DNA of 64,000 nt from Limnephilus marmoratus (Eukaryota; Arthropoda; Insecta; Trichoptera; Limnephilidae), in assembly GCA_917880885.1 (NCBI GenBank), contig OU862920.1, positions 37,979,019 to 38,043,018 of the forward strand. The letters run 5' to 3'. Position 1 is the stretch's first letter. Each line of letters opens with the position of its first letter. Shown piece after piece: positions 1 to 8,553 of the stretch. Below the pieces are notes generated by a model that saw only the letters and a list, made by a program, of their open reading frames with translations, searched no databases and was not told the DNA's origin. The position numbers and the translations under genes were made by a program.

Positions 1-778
1 AATCACCTCGGTGAAACATTTTGACTGTCCTTGACGAAACGAGGGGAGACGGTTTAATAACTGGGGATAACTCTATGTCTAATGCTCTGTGGTGTGTATC
101 TTCAGGCGTCAGAGGCTGGGTACTGTGAGTTATGCTACATTCTGAAATATTTGTCATGATTAAGTCAAGAGTTCGTTTATTTGTATTGATCACAGAATTA
201 AATTGCTGTAATTGCGTGAATGAAAGGAAGTCAACCAACGCACAACTAGCAGTATCTTCTGGAAAATTTGATTCTAAATAGTTTTGCCCTTCTGTTACCT
301 TCCAATTTAGTTTGGGTATGTTATAGTCTCCAGCTAATAAAAACAATCCTTCCGGGTGATTTGTGTGCAGGTCCGATGTATTGTTTAAGTGATGAATTAG
401 ATTATGAATGTAGTTGGTGTTTTGTGGATGGTACGAGCAGCATATATATAATTTTTGGAGTTTATTATTGTTACCTAGTATTGGCACCGATATCCAAATG
501 TCCTCAGTACACGTAGACCACGGTAGTTTCTGAGCATTAAGAGATTTAGAGGTTGCGATTAATACCCCCCCTCCCTGCTGCTGTCCAGATACTAAGTAGT
601 CACGATCCTTTCTAAACACATCGTAACTGCTGTCAAACAATTCGCTATCATGGATTGAATCATTTAGCCAAGTTTCGCATAAAAGGTAAATGTCAAAATT
701 GTTTAAAAGAACCTGATTTAAGAAATTATGTGTTTTTGTGCGAAGACCTCGCACATTTTGGAAATATATGTTAAGCAT
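1..778 (-). CDS. Jockey-clade LINE ORF2, N-terminal endonuclease domain (partial, runs off window edge)
   Basis: On the minus strand an ATG at 778 opens a frame that stays open for all 259 codons to the window edge. The start MLNIYFQNVRGLRTKTHNF is the standard opening of jockey-clade ORF2. The apurinic-like (EEP) endonuclease motifs follow in order: Asn8, Glu35 in CETWL, a glycine run near residues 79-86, Asp151/Asn153 in GDYNIP, TLDLIMTN near residue 200, and a His pair near residue 229 in DTHHRAL. In this family the domain nicks target DNA to prime reverse transcription; the RT domain would lie left of the window. No stop or frameshift is seen, so this copy is younger than most of its neighbours. 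ORF1 is not visible on the 5' side, where an RTE-like fragment begins at 842, so the copy is probably 5'-truncated. Confidence 0.9.
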   Translation of the reverse strand, partial: MLNIYFQNVRGLRTKTHNFLNQVLLNNFDIYLLCETWLNDSIHDSELFDSSYDVFRKDRDYLVSGQQQGGGVLIATSKSLNAQKLPWSTCTEDIWISVPILGNNNKLQKLYICCSYHPQNTNYIHNLIHHLNNTSDLHTNHPEGLFLLAGDYNIPKLNWKVTEGQNYLESNFPEDTASCALVDFLSFTQLQQFNSVINTNKRTLDLIMTNISECSITHSTQPLTPEDTHHRALDIELSPVIKPSPLVSSRTVKMFHRGD

Positions 779-841
779 TTTTTAATATTTTGTGAATAAA
801 ATTTGTTGAAAAATATTTTAGAAATATAATATAATTATGCT

Positions 842-1315
842 GTGATTGGGGACATTTTTGAACGTCAGGTTCTGTTTGTTTATGGATGTGAAACATGGAA
901 CTGGAAAGTAAATACCATGAACAGGTTAGAGGCTTTTGAAATGTGGCTTCACCAGAGAATGCTCAAGATCCCATGGACCGACATGATCACCAACACAGTA
1001 ATTCTCAGGCGGGCTAGAGCAGATAGAGAACTGCTTAAATTAATAAAAATCAGGAAAATTTCATATCTGGGTCATATACTTCGAGGTGAGAAGTATCACT
1101 TGCTCCATTTAATATTGAGAGGCAAGATAGAGGGTCGCCGAGGGCCTGGTAGGAGACAAATGTTTTGGCTGCGTAATACACGAGAGTGGACCGGCATTAG
1201 AAGTGTGGAGGAGCTATTCCGGGCAGCGCAAGACAGAGAGACATTTTCAAGAGTGATCGCCAACGTCGGGGGGACCTGGAAGATAAGACTAATAATAACC
1301 AGCTACCTGCTGTAG
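842..1315 (+). CDS. RTE-like LINE reverse transcriptase, C-terminal fragment
   Basis: This 157-codon open frame matches the C-terminal tail of insect endonuclease-reverse transcriptases of the RTE-like group. Recognisable blocks are YGCETWNW, NRLEAFEMW, RRMLKIPW-like (here HQRMLKIPW), SYLGHILRGEKY, a Gly/Arg-rich GRRGPGRR and EWTGI. The catalytic RT motifs lie upstream in a full element and are absent, so this is a 5'-truncated copy. The annotated start codon is simply the first ATG in the remnant. The frame closes with the native-looking end VIANVGGTWKI followed by a short tail. It is oriented away from the jockey fragment on its left. I see no poly(A) tail or target duplication. Function is lost; only the family call is firm. 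Confidence 0.85.
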   Translation: MIGDIFERQVLFVYGCETWNWKVNTMNRLEAFEMWLHQRMLKIPWTDMITNTVILRRARADRELLKLIKIRKISYLGHILRGEKYHLLHLILRGKIEGRRGPGRRQMFWLRNTREWTGIRSVEELFRAAQDRETFSRVIANVGGTWKIRLIITSYLL

Positions 1316-1998
1316 CACACATACTTTTTTTACAATAAGTTTATAATACTTTAAGCATAGAGTAGTCTGATTTTCCTTAATATTTACGAACTGTCTCTTT
1401 CATGCTAAAAAGTCGTGTCCCTTCCAATGCCGTCCATTTAAATGATTATAAGAAAACGTTAATTTGGTTCCGGTAATTAAATAAATAAACTTTTCAACAC
1501 AGGTTCAACTTTAATAAAAAGTTATTTAATTTATTCACTAGAGCCTCGACAACGAAAATGTCCCTTTCATATCACTTCTCCCCTACTAGTTTGGAGGGAA
1601 AATTGTTGCATTGTATATTTAGTAGCTCTCGTTTCCTTGATACATAATAATATTTAACATTTCATGAATACTCTGGGCTCCCTGGGAATACGGAATAACA
1701 TAGGTAAGGGAAGCTATTGATTCAGAGCCGATATTGGTTGTAGAGTATATTGTACATAGTCAACCTACTCGGATGTAGAATAAGTCTAATGTACTATGCT
1801 TTGAGAGAAGACGTATTAAGATGGCAGTAATAATTAAATAGCTCTCTGTAGCTCTCATTGACTAGATATATAAAGGTGCTCCAGGAAGCTTCTGAAATAT
1901 CGATCTGGGATGCCGAGATTGATGATATTGATTGGGTTATGTACAAAATCTGCTCAAACTCGAATATTACATAAGTTTTACGTTCACTTTGAGTGAAA
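1316..1998. other. No gene recognised
   Basis: A/T-rich sequence after the LINE fragment. I see no convincing coding frame, RNA gene or terminal repeat here. Confidence 0.6.
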
Positions 1999-2372
1999 AC
2001 ATATATATGTTACCGTAAAAGCCCGAATATTGGTAAAACCTAAGATTTTCCGGTAAATCCTAAGATTTACCAACTCTTAATGGTAAAAGTCCGAACCGTT
2101 CTATAATCATCGTTCACCAACCTAACCTAACCTAACATGTACTAAATTCTAATGGTAAAAGCTCGAAAAAATCGTTTCTTATTTAAATATTATAAACGAT
2201 TTTTTCGGGCTTTTACCATTAGAATTTAGTACATGTTAGGTTAGGTTAGGTTAGTTTGGTGAACGATGATTATAGAACGGTTCGGACTTTTACCATTAAG
2301 AGTTGGTAAATCTTAGGATTTACCGGAAAATCTTAGGATTTTATCTTAGGTAACATATATATATATATATAT
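1999..2372. repeat. Foldback (palindromic) repeat containing TTAGG units
   Basis: The left half (about 2000-2177) reads as the reverse complement of the right half (about 2194-2370), with a loop of about 16 nt at 2178-2193. The inner 100 bp of each arm are almost perfectly complementary. Each arm carries a run of the insect telomere-type unit: CCTAA three times on the left (about 2120-2136) and TTAGG/TTAGT four times on the right (about 2236-2256), so the arms differ by one 5-bp unit, consistent with slippage. The flank is an (AT)n run. No coding content. It is most likely a foldback or MITE-like element. Confidence 0.85.
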
Positions 2373-3012
2373 AAGAACGAAAATTGTAGCAATGCATTTT
2401 TAAGTAAGTAGCTCTCATTGGGTGGATAATAATTATTCCATTGCGCTTTTTGATAATATTGTAGTAAATTATTTTCATGTTAAGGAACACCGTTAACAAT
2501 TGCAACATTTAAAAAAATCAAAACACCTCTGATGTCATTTGACTTCGATCTCCGCGATTTTATAGAGTGTTGTGGAGAGATTCATAAATGTATTTTACAA
2601 CCTATGGTTTAAAATCGTTTGGAGGTCAGTAACAAGAACACTTTAACAAAATGAAAAAGGCACTTTAACAAAATATTAAGCACCGTCGAGGTGATTTAAT
2701 GGCAAAAGGGTGCTGTACGTAAATTACCATTTTATTACATTATGATAATGCATATTTAAAAAGAATGCGACTAGGTAATCGCGTTTTTCACAAATTTAAT
2801 ATTTGTTGTAAAGTGTAAAAAAGATGTTTAAATGAAATATTCTTAACATTTCAACATCTTGTCAATTCTCCGTACCCTTTCCTGGCACACATCTTCTTGC
2901 TTCATCCACTTTCATCCAACTTCTTATAATTAATATGGTCCCAGACTTATTTTTTCATCTAGGTTTGCATCACATATCTAGTAATCTAGCACTATTGAAA
3001 TCAAATAGTTAC
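2373..3012. other. No gene recognised; probable intron of the dipeptidase gene
   Basis: A/T-rich. If the exon at 3013-3088 is functional this stretch is downstream intron on the minus strand. I did not find the next dipeptidase exon in it. A short segment near 2860-2930 (minus) faintly resembles a LINE C-terminus but is too weak to call. Confidence 0.4.
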
Positions 3013-3088
3013 CTATTTACACCGTCATAGTCACCGCCCAAGCCAATGTGCTCAGCTCCAATCATTCTTTTAATATAGTGGATGTGTT
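3013..3088 (-). CDS. Internal exon of a membrane (renal-type) dipeptidase gene
   Basis: On the minus strand a pyrimidine-rich acceptor ending in TTTCAG (3094-3089) is followed by 76 nt of open frame and a GT donor (3012-3011). The exon has two leading bases, 24 codons and two trailing bases. The translation includes HIHYIKRMIGAEHIGLGGDY and continues DGVN, matching the conserved dipeptidase segment in which a glycine-rich GGD-F/Y-DG motif follows a helix of the DHL-HI type. Members of this family (peptidase M19) are zinc enzymes that hydrolyse dipeptides, usually GPI-anchored at the cell surface. No stop or indel disrupts the exon. Earlier exons should lie at higher coordinates and later ones at lower coordinates; I could not find them, so the gene probably has long introns. 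This is the only confidently recognised host-gene piece in the window. Confidence 0.8.
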
Positions 3089-3597
3089 CTGAAACAATAA
3101 CAAATAAATATTTTATTAATATTGTTGTTTATTTACTGTACCTGTTTATTTACCGTAACAAAATATTTTCTTATAAATTGTTTCTAAATCATTTTAAGAG
3201 TAAGAATATAAAGATTCCGGAGAAAATATGCTTGCCATTATTTTCGCAATAAAACCTTGGAGAAATATTTTCACAGACGGGCGGCCCTATTAAATTCAAT
3301 CTCAATTCCATTTTTACCGAAATCTACGAAATATTTTTTCTTAAATCTCTTGTTTTCTTCGCCGTAAGATTGATGGCTCAAAAGTTGAAAAGTTTCCTCC
3401 ATTATCTTCACTTTTCAAAGTCGAAACTTCGAGTAACTCATAAGTAAGACCTTTGAAAAAATTATAACTCCTGACACATCTATCATCCGATGTTTTGGCA
3501 AGCAATCTAAATGTCAAAAAAATTGGAAGAATAAAAGTATTGGGTTTTTCCATAAGTTCATAGTTTTCTCTTAAGATTTAGATGAAGAAAACAATTT

Positions 3598-3694
3598 TTA
3601 CAAAGTTAAAAATTCATAAAACTCATCAATGATATCGCCGTTACGCTCCGAAAAAACATTACTAAAATAATTCGCTAGTTCATCTTCTGGCAGA
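3598..3694 (-). CDS. Candidate terminal exon, product unrecognised
   Basis: On the minus strand an acceptor-like TTTACAG (3701-3695) is followed by an open frame starting LPEDELANYFSNVFSE and ending in EFYEFLTL and a TAA at 3600-3598. The peptide is acidic and amphipathic with no skewed low complexity, which is unusual for random A/T-rich DNA. I do not recognise the family. Its position between the dipeptidase exon and that gene's missing upstream exons is awkward: a separate gene ending here would have to be nested in a dipeptidase intron, or the segment is a transposon remnant. Treat it as a weak call. Confidence 0.25.
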
Positions 3695-3788
3695 CTGTAA
3701 AGTGACCATATCAATTTTTAAGTGCGATATCAATTGATATAATGTATTAAATGAAACAAAAACTGTGGTTTTTAACCAATTTTTTTTG

Positions 3789-4185
3789 TCAATTGGTTTA
3801 TTTACAGACTGTTTATAGAGATTTAGTTGTTGTGTTTATTGAAACATTATTTAGGCCTAAATAATGTTTCAAAAATATAGGTATCTCTTTTACAGTTTAT
3901 CTCTATTATTGAAATTATTCAAAAACTAATGCACAAAAAAATAGTACTGCAACTTCTACGGATAATACTTCGAACACCGAATTTCGAAGTGGCAGCAGTT
4001 GATCAGCTGATAGCCCGATCCTATAGTAACTTTTCAGGAGTGATAACGTCACACGATTCACCATACATACGCTGGTTTTCGGGGGATCTTGAAAAATTAT
4101 AACTTTGACAATTATTTTAACTATTAAAACTAACTGTAAAAAAATATGCAGCTATTTAAGTTAGAAGGTCATTCATTATACGTTA
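3789..4185 (+). repeat. Dispersed repeat with a 34-bp perfect palindrome (copy 1)
   Basis: This roughly 395-bp segment reappears in inverted orientation at about 36990-37375. The most conserved part is a perfect 34-bp palindrome at 3839-3872, centred on TTTAGGCCTAAA. Downstream blocks shared with the second copy include ATCAGCTGAT-like and CGTCACACGA-like segments and the final TTAGAAGGTCATTCATTAT. No coding capacity. The element type is undetermined. Confidence 0.8.
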
Positions 4186-4934
4186 AAAACAATTGGACTG
4201 GAGTTCTCTATCAATGAAATTGAACGCCGAATGGGCTTGGGACTAGAGTTTATTGGGAAATTTTGTGGATGCCTAATATTTTGTTGAGTGGTCGTATAAA
4301 GTGGCTGTTTCAATTCGTAGGTAGAACTTCATCCTAATATAAATGAAAAAGTATTGTATAGTATTATTTATGCAAAATAAGATTTTGATGAAACGTTTAG
4401 TATCGTGTTTTCTAAGTGCACATTTTAAAAGAACTCGCGAGTTTTTATTCCGTATGCGAAGGAGCTTTATTATTTCTATAAAAATAATTTTCCCCTCTCA
4501 GTGAAATAAACTTTGATAAACCTGCCAGGGCAATACAATTTTACACACTACAACACACATAAATAATACTATCACGCAGGTTCCCCGGGGTAGACCGGGG
4601 GGAATGGCAATACATTTTTTTGGTCCCGACGTGCCATCTTTATTCCCCGCGCATGAATGGTGCTGATTCACTCTCACAGCCATTGGCTCCTGACGTCAGA
4701 ATCATTGGGAATAAAACTTATGTTCCCCATTGTTCCGTTGGCAAGCTGTCAGTGGCGGGTGGTAACATTTCTACGAAGGTAAAAGCTTTTTTCCGGTTAA
4801 AAAAGTTTGCGTTTGAAATAACTGGTGACAGTTGAAAGTATTTTCTTGTTTTCAAACGGAATATGTAAATATTTAGTTTTGTTTGTAAAGCTCTAAAAAA
4901 ATCGAAGCTTTTCTTCCTGTTTGTCTATTTTTAC
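4186..4934. other. No gene recognised; moderately G+C-rich core
   Basis: The 4560-4780 part is richer in G+C, with small inverted segments such as TTTATTCCC / GGGAATAAA (about 4638-4720), but no frame, splice pair or RNA fold convinces me. It could be the untranslated leader of the minus-strand ORF's parent element or an unrelated repeat. Confidence 0.3.
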
Positions 4935-5309
4935 TCATGGCCGATACAAATGTAGGTACTGTGTATTTATTCGTGTCATTATACGTGAGTGCTTCTTGTG
5001 CGATATCTGTGTAAATAACTGTTGTAACTGTGTAAATATCTGTGAAAATTTAATACCCCAAGAATGTACGGACGTATTTGTATTTATCGATTGATAATAA
5101 TTATTGACTATGTTTGTAGTCTGACTCGCATTATCACTATTGCCTTCATTTTGTTGTGGAGAATCACTACTTGATTGTTTTAAACTTTTATTATATATGC
5201 GAGCCTGTTCCCGCATAGCTGATAACGTAGGCTCTGGAGTGATATTTAATTCAGATAACATCTGTATCATCTCCTCCTTAGTTGCACCGTTAATATTAGT
5301 AATCGCCAT
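4935..5309 (-). CDS. Small ORF resembling the N-terminus of an LTR-retroelement Gag (SAP-like)
   Basis: This 124-codon minus-strand frame starts MAITNINGATKEEMIQMLSE. The leucine/methionine-spaced helical block up to residue 40 (ATKEEMIQMLSELNI, then a basic AMREQARIYN) has the look of the SAP-like module that opens some insect gypsy-type Gag proteins. It is followed by a Ser/Gln/Asn-rich linker (residues 41-75) and a tail without similarity. No zinc knuckle, protease or RT follows on the left, so at most a 5' fragment is left. Alternatives are a small host exon or a chance frame. The start is supported only by its fit to the module. Homology is suggestive rather than shown. Confidence 0.4.
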   Translation of the reverse strand: MAITNINGATKEEMIQMLSELNITPEPTLSAMREQARIYNKSLKQSSSDSPQQNEGNSDNASQTTNIVNNYYQSINTNTSVHSWGIKFSQIFTQLQQLFTQISHKKHSRIMTRINTQYLHLYRP

Positions 5310-5399
5310 TTTGTTTTGTTTTTTTTTTTTTTTAATTTTAAATTTGGGAAAAAAATAATTAAATAATTATTGAATTTAAAAAAAAAAATATAATGTACT

Positions 5400-5575
5400 T
5401 TATAGTTTGAAATACCGGACACCCTGTAAAGCAAATTATCTTTCATTAAAAAAAATTATTAGAAAAAAAAAATCAAAATTATTTTCCAAAAAAAAAAAAA
5501 AAATTTTTATGTATGTAGCTCACCGGACATTTATAATGTATGTAGCTCACCGGACACCGTGTAAAGCCAATGGAT
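5400..5575 (+). repeat. Short tandem segments with ACCGGACA
   Basis: The unit ATGTATGTAGCTCACCGGAC occurs twice in succession near 5508-5555, and related ACCGGACACC-TGTAAAGC segments lie at about 5411 and 5552. The stretch is interrupted by long A-runs. No coding role is visible. Confidence 0.6.
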
Positions 5576-5659
5576 CACCGGAACTAAAATTCCCTCAAAA
5601 CAAAGCAAGTTTTTCCGCGAAAAATTATAAAAAGAATCCACATCGTCTTCCCTTGTAAA

Positions 5660-6339
5660 TTCTTAATAGTATATCCAATTAATGTACAAAACCCTTTCAC
5701 AATATAACGTATCTTCTTATTTGCGAAAACAAAACACAACAATTGTTATGATGTTTTGACAACTGACACTTAAATCCAGTATTGCCAGAAAAGAGAATAT
5801 TTTTCGCTGAAAATTATTCAAGCTGTCACTGGTACCAATGTACATTAAATTGCGAGAAACAATATATTAACACGCACATTTTTTTTATATATGGCAATAG
5901 ATATAACTAAACGTCAAACTTTGGTAATCAACAAGTTCAAATGCATAATTGCAAATAACTAACTTACTACCCACACACTGATGAGTTGTAAAATGACATC
6001 GTAAAAAGCAGACAAATTATATAACATTAAATAAGACTATTCTTATAGATATATGCATGATCTATAAATACCCTTCCGAACACCTGTTTAATATATTTAA
6101 AAAACTCTTTCGTTGGGCGCAAATGTAATACCAAGTAATGTAGGTTACCCACCTTTGTCATCCGACAGCCTCCCAGAGCATAAAGAACTTCCATCTCAGG
6201 ATGGTGGAAATAGGGATCAGAGATCATGCATATAAATAAATGAAAGTATTTTCTAGTGAAATGTAAAAAAAACGGCTTTATTGCACTTTGCAAATGACAT
6301 CAAAGAAATGTAAAAAAAAGAAACACAAATACCTTTGGC
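5660..6339. other. No gene recognised
   Basis: A/T-rich DNA. Open frames here are short and lack any recognisable motif or coherent splice sites. Confidence 0.5.
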
Positions 6340-7030
6340 ATCTATCAGAATTGGAGAGAGAGAGTTATGTTAAAATTACGGTTGGTTATCAGAAGCGCGT
6401 ACGTCTCGTCGTCGTGACTCTCTTCCAGTCGTGTAGAGCAATCCTCAACAGCGATCGTCAACAGCAAACCCCAAAACGCCGTTCCACACGTCATGGGGCG
6501 TTTGGTTAAAGGGAGTCCTCCCAACACAAAAAGCTCGGTTGAGCCTCCATCCATCAGGCGGCATGGGGAATCTCACCGGCCCAAAGGTACAACAAAGGCT
6601 AGGAGCCGCTTCATCAGTAAAGGGAATTCACCCAACAAAAAGAGCACGGAAGGTCCTCACCCATCAAGCGGCATGAAGGAACCTCATCGGCCAAAGGATT
6701 CACCAGGCAAGAATCCTAGCGGGCAGTTGATCACCCGTTGAATTTGGTGTCAAAAACATCAGCACGCGGACAACATTATCTCGCGGCATCCGGCGAGGGA
6801 TTCAACAAAATAAATCGGCTACAGGGCCATTAGAGTTGTCACACACTCACGTGACGTGTATAAACGAACTTTTTAGGCTACATCGCCTTTGTAACACCCA
6901 CCATAATCCCAATCGCCCCGAAAATCTCCTCCCGCACACAAAATCTACGTTATGTCCTCCGCCATCTTTCCCCCGAACGCCCGTTTCCGGTGTCGTTGCA
7001 GTTTCGCCAACCAACAAAGTTAAATAAAAA
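6340..7030 (+). repeat. G+C-richer unexplained block with an imperfect ~110-bp tandem duplication
   Basis: Base composition shifts sharply upward compared with both flanks. Two imperfect copies of a unit lie at about 6504-6590 and 6616-6702; both contain AAAGGGA, CCCAACA, AAAAGAGC/AAAAGCTC and AAGCGGCATG-like words in the same order. The open frame across them (6493-6741) is Pro/Ser/Lys/Arg-rich and repeats with the DNA, so I do not treat it as a gene. The block may be the remains of an LTR or untranslated region of another retroelement next to the gypsy insertion. Confidence 0.4.
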
Positions 7031-7116
7031 ATAAAAAAATAATAGACAATAAACAGTACCTGCTTTAAGCAGTACCTACTCGCGAAATAGATATGTTACA
7101 TTTCCCCGCAACCCCC

Positions 7117-7318
7117 GTTAAATACAGACTCGAGTGTAGGCGAGGTTATTTATAAATAATGCGCGTATTGGCGATATGGATATTTATTATAAGTAATGGC
7201 TATAAATACGTCCTAACTAACGTGTTGGCGGTTGGAAAAGGAGAGTGAGGAGAGGCCTGCATCTCCTTTTATATGCGGGATCACCTGTCTCGCTCTTGTA
7301 TGGCCGGAAACAGGTGTG
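7117..7318 (-). repeat. LTR copy in inverted orientation at the 5' side
   Basis: These 202 bases are the near-identical reverse complement of 11081-11282 in the 3' LTR with no length change; at least one substitution (in the GGAAAA[G/A]GAGAG segment near 7237) is visible. A normal 5' LTR would be a direct copy. Bases 7325-7330 (TTAACA) equal the last six bases of a normal LTR and directly abut the primer-binding-like site, so a stub of the original 5' LTR end may remain. Confidence 0.9.
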
Positions 7319-7331
7319 ACACCATTAACAG

Positions 7332-7349
7332 TGGCGCAGCCTACGGTAC
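7332..7349 (+). promoter_or_regulatory. Primer binding site of the gypsy element
   Basis: TGGCGCAGCC follows TTAACA, the LTR end sequence, by one base. Many insect gypsy-group elements begin their internal region with TGGCGCAG, complementary to the 3' end of a tRNA-Ser. Only the first 8-10 bases fit well, so the assignment rests mostly on position. Confidence 0.6.
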
Positions 7350-7804
7350 ACGATTCTGCACAATACGGCAGAAATATCGCGAAAAGAATCGACGCGCAAA
7401 AAAATTTGGCACAAAAATTTGGCAAAAATACGCGGTAACATTATTATTTCGGGTCGGTAAGAAAGGCCGGACCGAAATTATTCCAACACTTCACTGCAAG
7501 GAGTGAAGTGCAAGAAGACACTGGAGCCAGCCAGCTTTTCGGAAGGGGGAAGCACGGGAGGTCCAGCGTCAATCGACATCTCTGAGGGTCAAGGATCGGA
7601 GATCCAGGTCGCAGGAGTGATCTGGGGTAGCCATCGGTGTTACTGTGTGACGGGTCTGGAAGGAGCCATCAATTCACAGGGTCAAGGAGCAGTTTCCGGA
7701 GCAGGGTCCAGGGAGCAGACGGCAGAAGAAGAAGCCTCATTGGGAAGTTTTTGTTTTTTCTGTTTTCTTTCTCTCTATTTGGGTACCTTCTGGGCATTGG
7801 GAAC

Positions 7805-8553
7805 ATGGAGTCTCGAGGATTGGAGTCCTTCAGTTTGCGTGACGGGAACTGGGAGAACTTCAAGGTCCGCCTCGGACAATTTCTCCTCGTGAATGATGAA
7901 AAGTTTGCATCGGATGATAAAAAAAGGGCTATTTTCCTGAATGCATTGAAAGATGATTGTTTTTCCTTATTGGTTAATTTGTGCATTCCTAAAAAGGTAA
8001 CAGATATTAAGTTAGAAGATTTGATATCTAAACTTGATGAGTATTGTTGTTCAACGAAATGTTTTTTTGAAGAGAGATCTAAGTTTTACAGTGCTAAACA
8101 AAGAAATGACGAATCAATCCGTGAGTTTGCAGTGCGGTTAAAGTCTCTTTCTACTAATTGCAAATTTGGGAATAGTTTATCAGTAAATTTAAGGGATTTC
8201 TTTGTTTTGGGTTGTAAACCAGGAAAGGTAAGGGAAAAATTATTTCTCGAGGGTGAATTACACTCGTTCGAAAAATGTTTACAAGTCGCCGAGTGCATTG
8301 ACCTCGTAGCTTCAACTCAAGCGCAGTCCCGAGTTGATAATACGGTTTACGCTAATGTACAGCTCAAGGCCGGTCGACTCTCTTTTAATAATTCGCGTGT
8401 GAAAGACAGAGACGTGAAGCGTTTCGGGCATAGCAACAGGGCACGGTCACAGTCGCCAGCGAACGCTGTGAAACAAAATTGTACCGTTTGTGGTCACAAT
8501 AATCACATCGCGACGGAATGTAGATATAAAAATTATTTATGTAAAATTTGCAA
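7805..8553 (+). CDS. gag (nucleocapsid) of the gypsy element, 3'-truncated by deletion
   Basis: I choose the ATG at 7805 (MESRGLESFSLRDGNWENF) because the frame upstream is leader sequence of different composition. The protein begins with a retrotransposon Gag fold: the GNWENFKVRLGQFLL block, an acidic helical region and the conserved QRNDESIREFAVRLKSLS segment. At residue 226 a zinc knuckle CTVCGHNNHIATEC (CX2CX4HX4C) starts. A second knuckle begins at YLCKIC but is cut off: after about 8553 the frame runs into sequence that in another frame is mid-RT. The protein binds and packages element RNA in the cytoplasm. The missing part would be the second knuckle's end and the whole protease. No internal stop precedes the junction. 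Confidence 0.85.

Noticed and set aside
2100..2260. Interstitial telomere array
   Set aside because: There are only three to four TTAGG units per arm, within a palindromic element; too short to call telomeric.
4498..4835. Small frames on both strands near 4.5-4.8 kb
   Set aside because: No motif, no splice logic, and the two strands overlap each other; composition alone explains them.
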